Assembly (NCBI RefSeq): GCF_030269645.1
Contig: NZ_BSTR01000006.1
Location: 151,541 to 215,540, forward strand
Reading direction: 5' to 3'
DNA length: 64,000 nucleotides
Origin: Actinokineospora sp. NBRC 105648
Lineage (GTDB): Bacteria; Actinomycetota; Actinomycetes; Mycobacteriales; Pseudonocardiaceae
The first letter of the stretch is position 1; every line of letters begins with the position of its first letter. The notes under the pieces were generated by a model. That model was not told the DNA's origin. It searched no databases and saw only the letters and a program-made list of their open reading frames with translations. Made by a program: the position numbers and the translations under genes. Shown here one piece after another: positions 7,796 through 14,977 of this stretch.

Positions 7796-8260
7796 ATGAC
7801 CGACATCGCCCCCGGGCGCGGGACGATCCGGCGGATGGACAACATCGCCGTCGTCGTCGACGACCTCGCCGCCGCCAAGGCGTTCTTCGCCGAGCTCGGA
7901 CTGGAGCTGGAGGGCGAGGCGACGGTCGAGGGCGACGCGGTGGACCGCCTCGTCGGGCTCGCGGGGGTCCGCTCGGCCATCGCGATGATGCGCACCCCGG
8001 ACGGCCACGGGCGGATCGAGCTGACCAAGTACCACTCGCCGTCGAGCCGGGACGGCGACCCGCGCGCCCCGACGAACACGCTGGGCGCACATCGCGTCAT
8101 GTTCGCCGTCGACGACATGGACGACATCCTCGACCGCCTGCGCCCGCACGGGGCCGAGCTCATCGGTGAGCTGGTGCGGTACGAGAACAGCTACCGGCTC
8201 TGCTACCTCCGCGGCCCCGCGGGCATCGTCATCGCGCTGGCCGAGCAGATCGGCGGTTGA
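7796..8260 (+). CDS. VOC-superfamily (glyoxalase-like) protein
   Basis: This 154-aa protein has two beta-alpha-beta-beta-beta units: IRRMDNIAVVVDDLAAAKAF at the N-terminus and AHRVMFAVDDMDDILDRLRP in the second half, closing with YLRGPAGIVIALAEQ. VOC proteins are metal-dependent lyases, dioxygenases or drug-binding resistance proteins; which applies here is not visible. ATG 7796 follows the strong site GAAGGAGAT. A bleomycin-type binding role is possible but unsupported. Confidence 0.78.
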   Translation: MTDIAPGRGTIRRMDNIAVVVDDLAAAKAFFAELGLELEGEATVEGDAVDRLVGLAGVRSAIAMMRTPDGHGRIELTKYHSPSSRDGDPRAPTNTLGAHRVMFAVDDMDDILDRLRPHGAELIGELVRYENSYRLCYLRGPAGIVIALAEQIGG

Positions 8261-8281
8261 CCACGACCGGACGCCCCTACC

Positions 8282-8294
8282 CTCCACAGTGGAG
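8282..8294. repeat. TCCANNNTGGA palindrome, copy 2
   Basis: CTCCACAGTGGAG lies in the 36-nt gap between the convergent VOC and membrane-protein genes, again just after a stop codon. Confidence 0.5.
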
Positions 8295-8296
8295 GT

Positions 8297-8677
8297 TCAG
8301 GCGCGTCTACCGTGAGCGGCGAACAGCACCGGCAGGGCCAACAGTGCCAGCGCCACCACCTCGACCACGACGCTGACCAGCGCCTGCGGCGCGGGTTGCC
8401 AACCGTGCTCGGTGAAACCGAACAGGCCGGTGGTGCGGGACAGGGCGAAACCGCCCAGGGCGCCCGCCATCAGCCCCGCGGCCGCGAACCGCAGGACCGG
8501 CGGGTCGGCGAGCAGCACGAGCAGCGCCAATGCGAAGGAAGCACCCGCCTGCCAACGGAACGACTCCCCGATGACCGGGATTACCCGGTAGCCGTTGACG
8601 TAGAGCTCCGCGTGCACGTATCCGCTCACCGCCAGGCATAGCGCGAGGGCGAACCGGGTGATGGTGGCGGCGCTCAC
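8297..8677 (-). CDS. Small membrane protein, last gene of the sigma-Rieske operon
   Basis: This 126-aa protein has about four hydrophobic segments (for example ALALCLAVSGYVHAELYVNG at the start, then FALALLVLLADPPV and VVVEVVALALLALPVLFAAH). I do not recognise a named family. The GTG start (8677-8675) overlaps the TGA of the metallophosphoesterase gene as GTGA, so translation is coupled. Its place in the operon suggests a membrane partner for the redox and phosphoesterase proteins. Confidence 0.75.
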   Translation of the reverse strand: MSAATITRFALALCLAVSGYVHAELYVNGYRVIPVIGESFRWQAGASFALALLVLLADPPVLRFAAAGLMAGALGGFALSRTTGLFGFTEHGWQPAPQALVSVVVEVVALALLALPVLFAAHGRRA

Positions 8678-9675
8678 GCGAGTCTCACATCCTTCACCGC
8701 GAGCAGTCCACTTCCCTTGCGGTAGGTCACTTCCCGGATGCCGAGCGCGTCCTTGAGCTTCCCGGCGGGCAGCGTCACCGGCGCGGGTGCGGTGCCCTGG
8801 CCGGGCGGCGGGAGCGGGTAGGCGGTGGTGGTGGCGCTGTGGAAGGTCACGTTCCCCTCGGTCTTGGTGAACAGCTGGTGCACGTGCCCGTTCAGGCAGG
8901 TCACCGAAGCGAAGCGGCGCAATAGGTTGAGCACCGCGGCGGCGTCGTCGGTGCCCCAGCCCCAGGCCGGGTACATCGCGAACAGCGGGATGTGGCTGAA
9001 CACCACGATCGGCGTGTCGCTGGACAGGCCCGCGACGTCGGTGCGGACGAACTCGATCTGGTCGGCGCCGAGGTGGCCGAGCTTCTCCAGGCTCAGGGTG
9101 TTCACCAGTGCGATGAAGTGCACGCCGCGCAGGTCGAAGCTGTACCACCCGTCGCCCCGGCTGCCCGCGCCGAACGCCTGCCGGTACTTCTGCCCGGTGT
9201 CGTCGACCGAGTCGTGCTCACCGGGGACGGTGAGCACCTTGCCGGTGCGCAGCTCGCCCATCATCTGCTTGACCTGGTCGAACTGGGCCGGGGTCGACAG
9301 GTGGGTGAGGTCACCGGTGTGCACCACGAAGTCGGGCCGCTGGGGCAGCGCGTTGATCTGCCTGATCGCGGCCGCGAAGGAGTCCTCGACCGCGGTGTTC
9401 GCCGCGCCCTTGAAGCCGAGGTGGCTGTCGCTGATCTGCGCGAACCGCAGGGCGTTCGGGTCCTCGGGTGGCACCGCGACCGCGTCCGGGGTCGCGACGT
9501 GGCTGATCACCTCACCGCCCACCACGGTGAGCACCACGGCGGAGCCGAACCACGCCGTGTGCCGCAGGAGCTGCCTGCGGGTCATGCCCTCGGGACCGAG
9601 GTCCTGCTCGTCGGCGCTGCTGTTCTCAGTGGCGCTGTCTTTCTCGGTCGCGCTGTTCTCCTCGGTGGCGCTCAC
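8674..9675 (-). CDS. Membrane-anchored calcineurin-like metallophosphoesterase
   Basis: This is a 333-aa protein. An acidic, low-complexity N-terminus is followed by MTRRQLLRHTAWFGSAVVLT, a Tat-like or membrane-anchor segment. The metallophosphoesterase motifs come in order: ISDSHLG, VVHTGDLTH, VPGEHD, FSHIPL and NGHVHQ. It probably acts outside the membrane on a phosphoester that cannot be named from sequence. The GTG start (9675-9673) overlaps the cupredoxin stop as GTGA. An upstream GTG at 9720 would lie inside the cupredoxin gene and is less likely. Confidence 0.85.
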   Translation of the reverse strand: MSATEENSATEKDSATENSSADEQDLGPEGMTRRQLLRHTAWFGSAVVLTVVGGEVISHVATPDAVAVPPEDPNALRFAQISDSHLGFKGAANTAVEDSFAAAIRQINALPQRPDFVVHTGDLTHLSTPAQFDQVKQMMGELRTGKVLTVPGEHDSVDDTGQKYRQAFGAGSRGDGWYSFDLRGVHFIALVNTLSLEKLGHLGADQIEFVRTDVAGLSSDTPIVVFSHIPLFAMYPAWGWGTDDAAAVLNLLRRFASVTCLNGHVHQLFTKTEGNVTFHSATTTAYPLPPPGQGTAPAPVTLPAGKLKDALGIREVTYRKGSGLLAVKDVRLA

Positions 9676-10079
9676 GCGGTCACCACCACGGTCGCGGTCA
9701 TGAACGGGTGGATGGTGCACAGGTACTCGTACTCGCCGGGGCTGGTGAAGGTGTAGCGGTAGGTGTCGCCGGTGTTCATGGTGGTGGACTTGAGCGGGCC
9801 ACCGGTACCGGAACTGGTGACCGTGTGCGGTTCCTGGTCGCTGTTGGTCCAGGTGATCGTGGCACCCACCTTGACCGACACGCGCGCCGGTGCGAACGCG
9901 AAGTCCTCAATGGACACCGCGTCGGTGGTGACCGGCGCGGTGTCCGCGGCGGCGGTGCCCATCGGCATGCCGGACATCGGCGGTCCCGCCGCGGGCGGGG
10001 CGGTCGTGCCACAGGCGGCGAGCAGGGCAAGGCCGGCGGTGGCTATCGGGATCCGCTGCGCAACAAGGGAAATCCTCAT
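9672..10079 (-). CDS. Cupredoxin (plastocyanin-like) lipoprotein
   Basis: This 135-aa protein has a lipoprotein signal peptide with lipobox LLAAC, a Gly/Pro/Met-rich linker and a plastocyanin-like domain. The copper ligands are visible: His in QEPHTV and Cys, His and Met in LCTIHPFM. It is likely a periplasmic or surface one-electron carrier. It sits between a Rieske protein and a metallophosphoesterase in a coupled operon, consistent with an extracytoplasmic redox role. Confidence 0.88.
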   Translation of the reverse strand: MRISLVAQRIPIATAGLALLAACGTTAPPAAGPPMSGMPMGTAAADTAPVTTDAVSIEDFAFAPARVSVKVGATITWTNSDQEPHTVTSSGTGGPLKSTTMNTGDTYRYTFTSPGEYEYLCTIHPFMTATVVVTA

Positions 10080-10109
10080 GCCAACAGATACGCGGGTGGG
10101 TTACGGTGA

Positions 10110-10781
10110 TCAGGTCTGGTCGGCGGGCACGAACACCTGGACCACCCCGCCGGACTCCCGCACGAGCACCCGCGGCAGCGGTGGCAGCGGGATCGGCAGC
10201 CGGTGGTGCAGCACCGAACCGTCCACAGCGAACGCGGCCCGGTGGCACGGGCAGTCGAGCCTGCGGGCGGGCGCGTCGAGGGTGAGCTTGCACCCCAGGT
10301 GTGTGCACGTCCCGGACACCGCCCGCACCTCGCCGCCGGTGCGCTCGACGAACCCGACCACGGTCCCGAGGTCGAACGGCCGCACCCCGCCCTCGGGCAG
10401 GTCCTTGGTCGCCACCACCGGTCGCCACTCACCCGCGTCCGGCACGACCGTCGCCCGCGCCACCGGATCGCCGGAACCGCCGCTCTGGTCGCCGAGCACC
10501 CGGTCGGCCGCCACCCCGAGCGCCGCGGCGGCCGCGGCCACCGAGGTCGCCCGGACGAACCGGCGCCTGCTGCCGCCCCCGGGCTCGACCCCGGCCCGCT
10601 CGGCGGCGACGCGCCCGCGCAGCCGCTCGACGAACTCCGGGTCCGCCGCGCCGCTGTCCGGCCCGGCGGCCCGCAGCTCGATCGCCGCCCGCAGCTCGGC
10701 CGCCTCACCCGGGGTCGCCCGGAAGGCGCGGGGCCTGCGCTGCCGCAGCAGGTCCTTGACGAACCGGGGCACCCCGCGCAT
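10110..10781 (-). CDS. Rieske [2Fe-2S] protein
   Basis: This 223-aa protein has a charged N-terminal region, a membrane or Tat-like segment (SRRRFVRATSVAAAAAALGV) and a Rieske domain with both ligand boxes, CTHLGC and CPCHRAAF. The cluster should face the outside. The ATG at 10781 overlaps the sigma-factor stop as TGATG; a GTG lies one codon earlier. The N-terminal part, with RAFRATPGEAAELRAAIELR, is longer than in simple Rieske electron carriers. It may contact the sigma factor, which lacks an obvious anti-sigma gene, but that is speculation. Confidence 0.85.
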   Translation of the reverse strand: MRGVPRFVKDLLRQRRPRAFRATPGEAAELRAAIELRAAGPDSGAADPEFVERLRGRVAAERAGVEPGGGSRRRFVRATSVAAAAAALGVAADRVLGDQSGGSGDPVARATVVPDAGEWRPVVATKDLPEGGVRPFDLGTVVGFVERTGGEVRAVSGTCTHLGCKLTLDAPARRLDCPCHRAAFAVDGSVLHHRLPIPLPPLPRVLVRESGGVVQVFVPADQT

Positions 10782-11389
10782 CACGTCTCCACCCTGTCCG
10801 CCACGGCGGCCGCGTGGCGCAGCGCCCGGTGTTGCAGCACCTTCGCGTTGCCCACCGTCACCCCGAGTTCGGCCGCGGCCTCCTTGAGCGAACGGCCCTC
10901 GAGGAACCGCAGCCGCAGCACCCGCCGGTAGCGCTCGGGGAGCTCGGCCAGGATCGCCTCCGCCCGGATCACCGGCGCGGTCGAGGGCTCGACGGGGACA
11001 CCGGTGACGAACTCGGCCGCCACCCGCTCGTCGTCGAGCGTGGTGACCTCGCGCCCGAGGGTGCGCCGCCAGTAGGTGGCGAGCACCGTGCGCGCGGTCG
11101 CGAGCAGGTAGGTGCGCACCTCGCCCACGCTGGCCGAGATCCGCATCGGCCGCAGCGCCGTGAGGAACACCTCCGCGGTCAGGTCCTCCGCGTCGGAGCG
11201 GTTCCCCACCTTGGCGAACATCAACCGATAGACCCGGTCGACGTTGTCGCGGTAGACCGCCTCCCAGTCCGGGTAGGCGTCAGCGGAGACCACGCGCAGA
11301 CGCGCGGGCACGTCCACAGGCTGCCCGGTCTCGGTCCGCTCGGTCTCGTTGTCCGGTTTGCGCCGAACCCGGAACCGTTCTCCCCCCAC
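10781..11389 (-). CDS. ECF-type RNA polymerase sigma factor heading the redox operon
   Basis: This is a 202-aa sigma-70 family protein. Region 2 contains VYRLMFAKVGNRSDAEDLTA, with the -10-contacting helix. Region 4 contains LPERYRRVLRLRFLEGRSLK and a helix-turn-helix (AAAELGVTVGNAKVLQHRAL). The GTG 11389 start follows GGGGGAGG. The next gene starts inside its stop codon. No anti-sigma gene is evident; the Rieske protein occupies the usual anti-sigma position, so a redox-sensing partnership is conceivable. Confidence 0.88.
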   Translation of the reverse strand: MGGERFRVRRKPDNETERTETGQPVDVPARLRVVSADAYPDWEAVYRDNVDRVYRLMFAKVGNRSDAEDLTAEVFLTALRPMRISASVGEVRTYLLATARTVLATYWRRTLGREVTTLDDERVAAEFVTGVPVEPSTAPVIRAEAILAELPERYRRVLRLRFLEGRSLKEAAAELGVTVGNAKVLQHRALRHAAAVADRVET

Positions 11390-11575
11390 GTGCCTCCCCC
11401 CATCGCGGACGACCTCCTCCAGTGATACGCACCCGGGTTACACGAGGGCGAGAAAAGATCGTCGAACGGTGGCCGTCCCTGGGTGCGGGTGCACTCCTTT
11501 GGCGCCCGGCACACCCCACCCGATGCGCTACCAGCGCGCACCGGTCGGCCGATCGCGGTGTCCGGCCCATCAACA

Positions 11576-12556
11576 CTATCCGCGCTGGACTGTCCTCTTA
11601 CTACTATCCACTAAGGACTTTCGAATGCCTCCCGCCACGGAGCCCGGCACCAAGCCGCTGGTCGCCATGGCGACGGCGAAGCGGCAGAAGGCGTCGACGA
11701 TCGGGCGGTGGTCGTCGTGGCGGCGCGCGACCACGGCCGTGCTGGCACCGGCCTCCGGGAAGTCCAGGAACCGCAGTGGCGCCCCCGGTGCGGGTGGGAA
11801 CCGGCGCGCGATCTCCGAGCACATCGCCACCACCTCCGGGTTGTGCACCACGGTCTGGGCGATCTCCGGCACCAACCACGCCTCGGTAATGCGACCGTCG
11901 GCCGCCATGCCGTTGCGGAACTCGTTGAGCAGGCAGTGATCCGTGACCTCCGGCGGTGTCCGCTCGGGACTGGTCGACAGGATCGGCAACGGCAGGACAT
12001 CGTTCAGCGTGACCGAGTCGGCGTCGGCGAGGTGGTGGTTGTCGTGGACCACCAGCACGCGCTGCTCCTGGTACAGCGCCGACCAGGCGTGCCGCTCCGG
12101 GTGCAGGGGCAGCCGGGTGAACGCGACGTCCACCTCGCCGTCCAGGAGCGCGGTGTAGGCCTGCGCCACCGGCAACTCGGCCCGGAACTCGAGCCGGAAG
12201 GCCGGGAACGCGTCCGCGAAGGCGATCAGGATGGGCTGGGTCACCACCCCCGCGCCACCGTAGATCAGCCCCACCCGCAGCGGACCGGTGGCGCCCTGCA
12301 CGGCTTCGCGGGCGGCGCGCAAGCCGTCGGCCACGACCGCGATCGCCGTCCTGGCCGGCTCCAGCAACGCGTATCCCGCCGGTGTGAGCGCGGCGCCGGT
12401 GGGCGTGCGGTCGAACAACGGGCCACCGACCGTCTTCTCCAGGGCACGGATCTGCTGACTGATCGCGGGCTGGCTGACGTGCAGCCGGGCCGCGGCCCGG
12501 GTGAACCCGCGTTCCTCGGCCACGGCCAGGAAACAGCGCAGGCGATGCAGTTCCAC
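11576..12556 (-). CDS. LysR-family regulator
   Basis: This is a 326-aa LysR protein. The N-terminal helix-turn-helix (MELHRLRCFLAVAEERGFTR, then AAARLHVSQPAISQQIRALE) is followed by a periplasmic-binding-type effector domain. GTG 12556 follows GGAGGGGG. A perfect T-N11-A palindrome lies 57-71 nt upstream (12613-12627), the normal place for a LysR autoregulatory site. No clear divergent target gene remains on the other side. Confidence 0.88.
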   Translation of the reverse strand: MELHRLRCFLAVAEERGFTRAAARLHVSQPAISQQIRALEKTVGGPLFDRTPTGAALTPAGYALLEPARTAIAVVADGLRAAREAVQGATGPLRVGLIYGGAGVVTQPILIAFADAFPAFRLEFRAELPVAQAYTALLDGEVDVAFTRLPLHPERHAWSALYQEQRVLVVHDNHHLADADSVTLNDVLPLPILSTSPERTPPEVTDHCLLNEFRNGMAADGRITEAWLVPEIAQTVVHNPEVVAMCSEIARRFPPAPGAPLRFLDFPEAGASTAVVARRHDDHRPIVDAFCRFAVAMATSGLVPGSVAGGIRKSLVDSSKRTVQRG

Positions 12557-12612
12557 CAGGATGACCCCCTCCAGGAGTGCCCGGACGCCGATACTAGCGG
12601 CCGTCGGCGCGA

Positions 12613-12627
12613 ATAAGCTGGGCTTAT
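12613..12627. promoter_or_regulatory. LysR operator (T-N11-A) upstream of the LysR gene
   Basis: ATAAGC-TGG-GCTTAT is a perfect inverted repeat with T and A 11 bases apart, matching the LysR recognition rule. It is AT-rich relative to its surroundings and 57 nt upstream of the LysR start. That fits autoregulation or control of a lost divergent gene. Confidence 0.6.
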
Positions 12628-12740
12628 CAGGTCATTGCGATTGCCTCTTGGACTGTGGGCCAGGTGATGGTCGACCCTTGCTGTGGCAACCCGCGCGTCG
12701 GCGCGAATGTATGGACATGAAACGGTAAAGTGGTGAGGAG

Positions 12741-12821
12741 ATGTCACTGGTCCGCAGATCTCTGAAGTACGCGGCACCCGCGGTCGCGGCCCTGGTGCTC
12801 GGCTTTGCCTTCGACACATAG
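12741..12821 (+). other. 26-codon signal-peptide-like open frame, probably a gene remnant
   Basis: MSLVRRSLKYAAPAVAALVL plus GFAFDT, then TAG. It looks like the first part of a secreted-protein signal sequence, but GAGGAG directly abuts the ATG, which is poor spacing, and no mature region follows. The rest of 12557-12878 contains only the LysR operator and the next gene's promoter region. Confidence 0.25.
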
Positions 12822-12852
12822 GAAAATCCCGACGTACACCCGTTTCTGGATA

Positions 12853-12867
12853 CTGTTGGTACAACAG
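12853..12867. promoter_or_regulatory. Palindrome between -10 box and start of the small membrane gene
   Basis: CTGTTG-GTA-CAACAG is a perfect inverted repeat directly after GATACT (12849-12854), a good -10 candidate, and just before the ribosome-binding site GGGAGG. The position suits a repressor operator. Confidence 0.4.
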
Positions 12868-12878
12868 CGGGAGGTGAC

Positions 12879-13172
12879 ATGCAGCGTTCGGTGCGTGCGT
12901 TGGCGGCGGTGGTGGGGGTTGCTTTGATCGGGGCGGCCTTGGTGGTGTGGTGGGCTGCTGAGAGTGCGCTGCCGCGGGCACCGGAGGTCCACTGGTCGTC
13001 GCGGGGTGGCATGTCGTGGTGTGCGGGGGCGACGGACTGCGCTCCGCCGGTGATCTCCGGCGGGACGGTTGCGGTGATCGTGGTCTTGGCTGTCCTGGGT
13101 GTGGCTTTGGTGGCCGCCGTCGTGGTGGACGTGGCGGTGCGGCGGAGGGCTGGGCCTGCCGCAGCTGGATGA
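12879..13172 (+). CDS. Small two-helix membrane protein
   Basis: This 97-aa protein has an N-terminal membrane segment (VRALAAVVGVALIGAALVVW), a short external loop with two Cys residues (SWCAGATDCAPP) and a second membrane segment (TVAVIVVLAVLGVALVAAVV) ending in positive charges. No family is recognised. ATG 12879 has the well-placed site GGGAGG. The paired Cys may form a disulfide outside the cell. Confidence 0.65.
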   Translation: MQRSVRALAAVVGVALIGAALVVWWAAESALPRAPEVHWSSRGGMSWCAGATDCAPPVISGGTVAVIVVLAVLGVALVAAVVVDVAVRRRAGPAAAG

Positions 13173-13335
13173 GCAGGCGCTCGGCACCGGATTCGTGGCT
13201 GAACCGCCGGAGACAACGCGTGGATCGACGGCCGGAAACGGTGTCGGCACCGCGCTCGGCATGAGTTGAGACTTCTATCCCGTTGTGCGGATCGGTATTT
13301 TATGGCCGGCTTGGGAGGTCGGTAGCGTCGGATTC

Positions 13336-14787
13336 ATGGAGTGGACCTTTCAGACAGCTGAAGCGTTGGCTGCCGCGTTGCGTGCCGGTGAAGTGACCTC
13401 GGTGGAACTGGCCGAGGAGGCGATCGCGCGTATCGAGCGCGACGACAAGGTGATCAATGCGATCTGCGTGCCGGACTTCGACCGTGCGCGGGACGCCGCG
13501 CGCGGTGCAGATCAGGCGCGCGCCCGCGGCGAGGTAGGGCCGCTGCTCGGTATCCCGGTGACGGTCAAGGAGTCCTACAACGTGGCAGGCCTGCCCACGA
13601 CCTGGGGCATGCCGCAGCACCAGGATTATGTGCCCGCCGAGGACGCGGTGCAGGTGTCGCGGCTCAAGGCCGCGGGCGCGGTGGTTCTGGGCAAGACCAA
13701 TGTTCCCTTTGGGCTGCAAGACATCCAGAGCTTCAACGAGATCCACGGCACCACCAACAACCCGTGGGACCACGACCGCACGTCGGGCGGATCCTCCGGC
13801 GGATCAGCCGCGGCCCTGGCGTCCGGATTCGGTGCGCTGTCCATCGGGTCCGACCTCGCCGGTTCGTTGCGCACCCCCGCGCACTTCTGCGGGATCTACG
13901 CGCACAAGCCGACGCTCGGACTGGCGGCGACCCGCGGCATGGTCGCGCCGGCCGGGCCTGCGTTGCCGGTCGACCTCGACCTCGCCGTCGTCGGTCCGAT
14001 GGCGCGCACTGCCCGCGACCTGGCGCTCCTGCTCGACGTCATGGGCGGGCCGGACCCGCTGACGCTCGGCAAGGCGCACGACTTGACGCTGCCGCCCGCG
14101 CGGCACGAGCGGCTCGGGGACTTCCGGGTCCTGGTCATCGACGAGCACCCGCTCATTCCGACCGGGTCCGCTGTGCGGGCGGGCGTGCGGCGGGTGGCCG
14201 ACGCGCTCGCCGACAGTGGCGCCCGCGTCGAACGGCACAGTCCCCTGCTGCCCGACCTGACCGAAGCCGCCACGCTCTACACGCAGTTGCTGTTTTCTGG
14301 CTCTGTCGCGCGTTTTCCCATCGACGCCTACGAACAACTGCGGACCCGCGCCGCCGGACTGAGCGCAGGCGACCAGAGTCTCGACGCGGCGCGGTTGCGT
14401 GCCATGGTGTTCACCCACCGCGACTGGATCGAGGCCGACAACCGCCGCGAACTCCACCGCCACGGCTGGCGGCGACTCTTCGCCGAGTTCGACGCCGTGG
14501 TGTGCCCGATCACGCCCACGCCCGCGTTCCCGCACGACCACAACCCCAATCCGCTGGAACGCCGGATCGACATCGACGGCGTCGAACACCCGTACTTCGA
14601 CCAGCTGGTCTGGGCCGGTGTGGCCACCATGCCCGGCCTGCCCGCCACCGCCATACCGGCGGGCCGGTCCCCCGAGGGCCTGCCGGTGGGGGTGCAGCTC
14701 ATCGGCCCGATGTTCGAAGACCGAACCCCGTTGCGGCTGGCCGAACTGCTCGAGCAGGAGATCGGTGGCTTCCAGGCACCGAGGTAG
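13336..14787 (+). CDS. Amidase (amidase signature family)
   Basis: This is a 483-aa amidase-signature hydrolase. The Ser-cisSer-Lys triad is visible: Lys78 in VTVKESYN, the cis-Ser in TSGGSSGGSAA (150-160) and nucleophile Ser177 in SDLAGSLR. The usual DTGGS is here DLAGS, still with the nucleophile. The substrate is unknown; the family includes aryl-acylamidases, Glu-tRNA amidotransferase subunits and nitrile-pathway amidases, and no gatBC partner is nearby. I start at ATG 13336 because TAGCGT (13323-13328) is a -10 box 7 nt upstream, suggesting a leaderless transcript. The frame stays open upstream to 13285. Confidence 0.87.
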   Translation: MEWTFQTAEALAAALRAGEVTSVELAEEAIARIERDDKVINAICVPDFDRARDAARGADQARARGEVGPLLGIPVTVKESYNVAGLPTTWGMPQHQDYVPAEDAVQVSRLKAAGAVVLGKTNVPFGLQDIQSFNEIHGTTNNPWDHDRTSGGSSGGSAAALASGFGALSIGSDLAGSLRTPAHFCGIYAHKPTLGLAATRGMVAPAGPALPVDLDLAVVGPMARTARDLALLLDVMGGPDPLTLGKAHDLTLPPARHERLGDFRVLVIDEHPLIPTGSAVRAGVRRVADALADSGARVERHSPLLPDLTEAATLYTQLLFSGSVARFPIDAYEQLRTRAAGLSAGDQSLDAARLRAMVFTHRDWIEADNRRELHRHGWRRLFAEFDAVVCPITPTPAFPHDHNPNPLERRIDIDGVEHPYFDQLVWAGVATMPGLPATAIPAGRSPEGLPVGVQLIGPMFEDRTPLRLAELLEQEIGGFQAPR

Positions 14788-14859
14788 GGCGCGCCACCAC
14801 GCGCCCGCCGACGACGAGGTGCGGCGGGCCGGCTGGACCAAGAAGGCCTGGCACCCCGC

Positions 14860-14904
14860 GTGGTCTGACCCGCTCGGACAAGGTCGTCGAGCGGGTCAGA
14901 CCAC
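14860..14904. terminator. 17-bp perfect hairpin between convergent genes
   Basis: Arms 14860-14876 and 14888-14904 are perfectly complementary (17 bp, starting GTGGTCTGACCCG) with an 11-nt loop. It lies between the amidase stop and the stop of the secreted protein, so it probably serves both directions. Confidence 0.75.
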
Positions 14905-14977
14905 CACGTACACCGAACCCCGCCGGCGGCGCCGAGCACCATCCCGGAGGCGGCGGTGTCCGGAGCCACTTCTCGTG

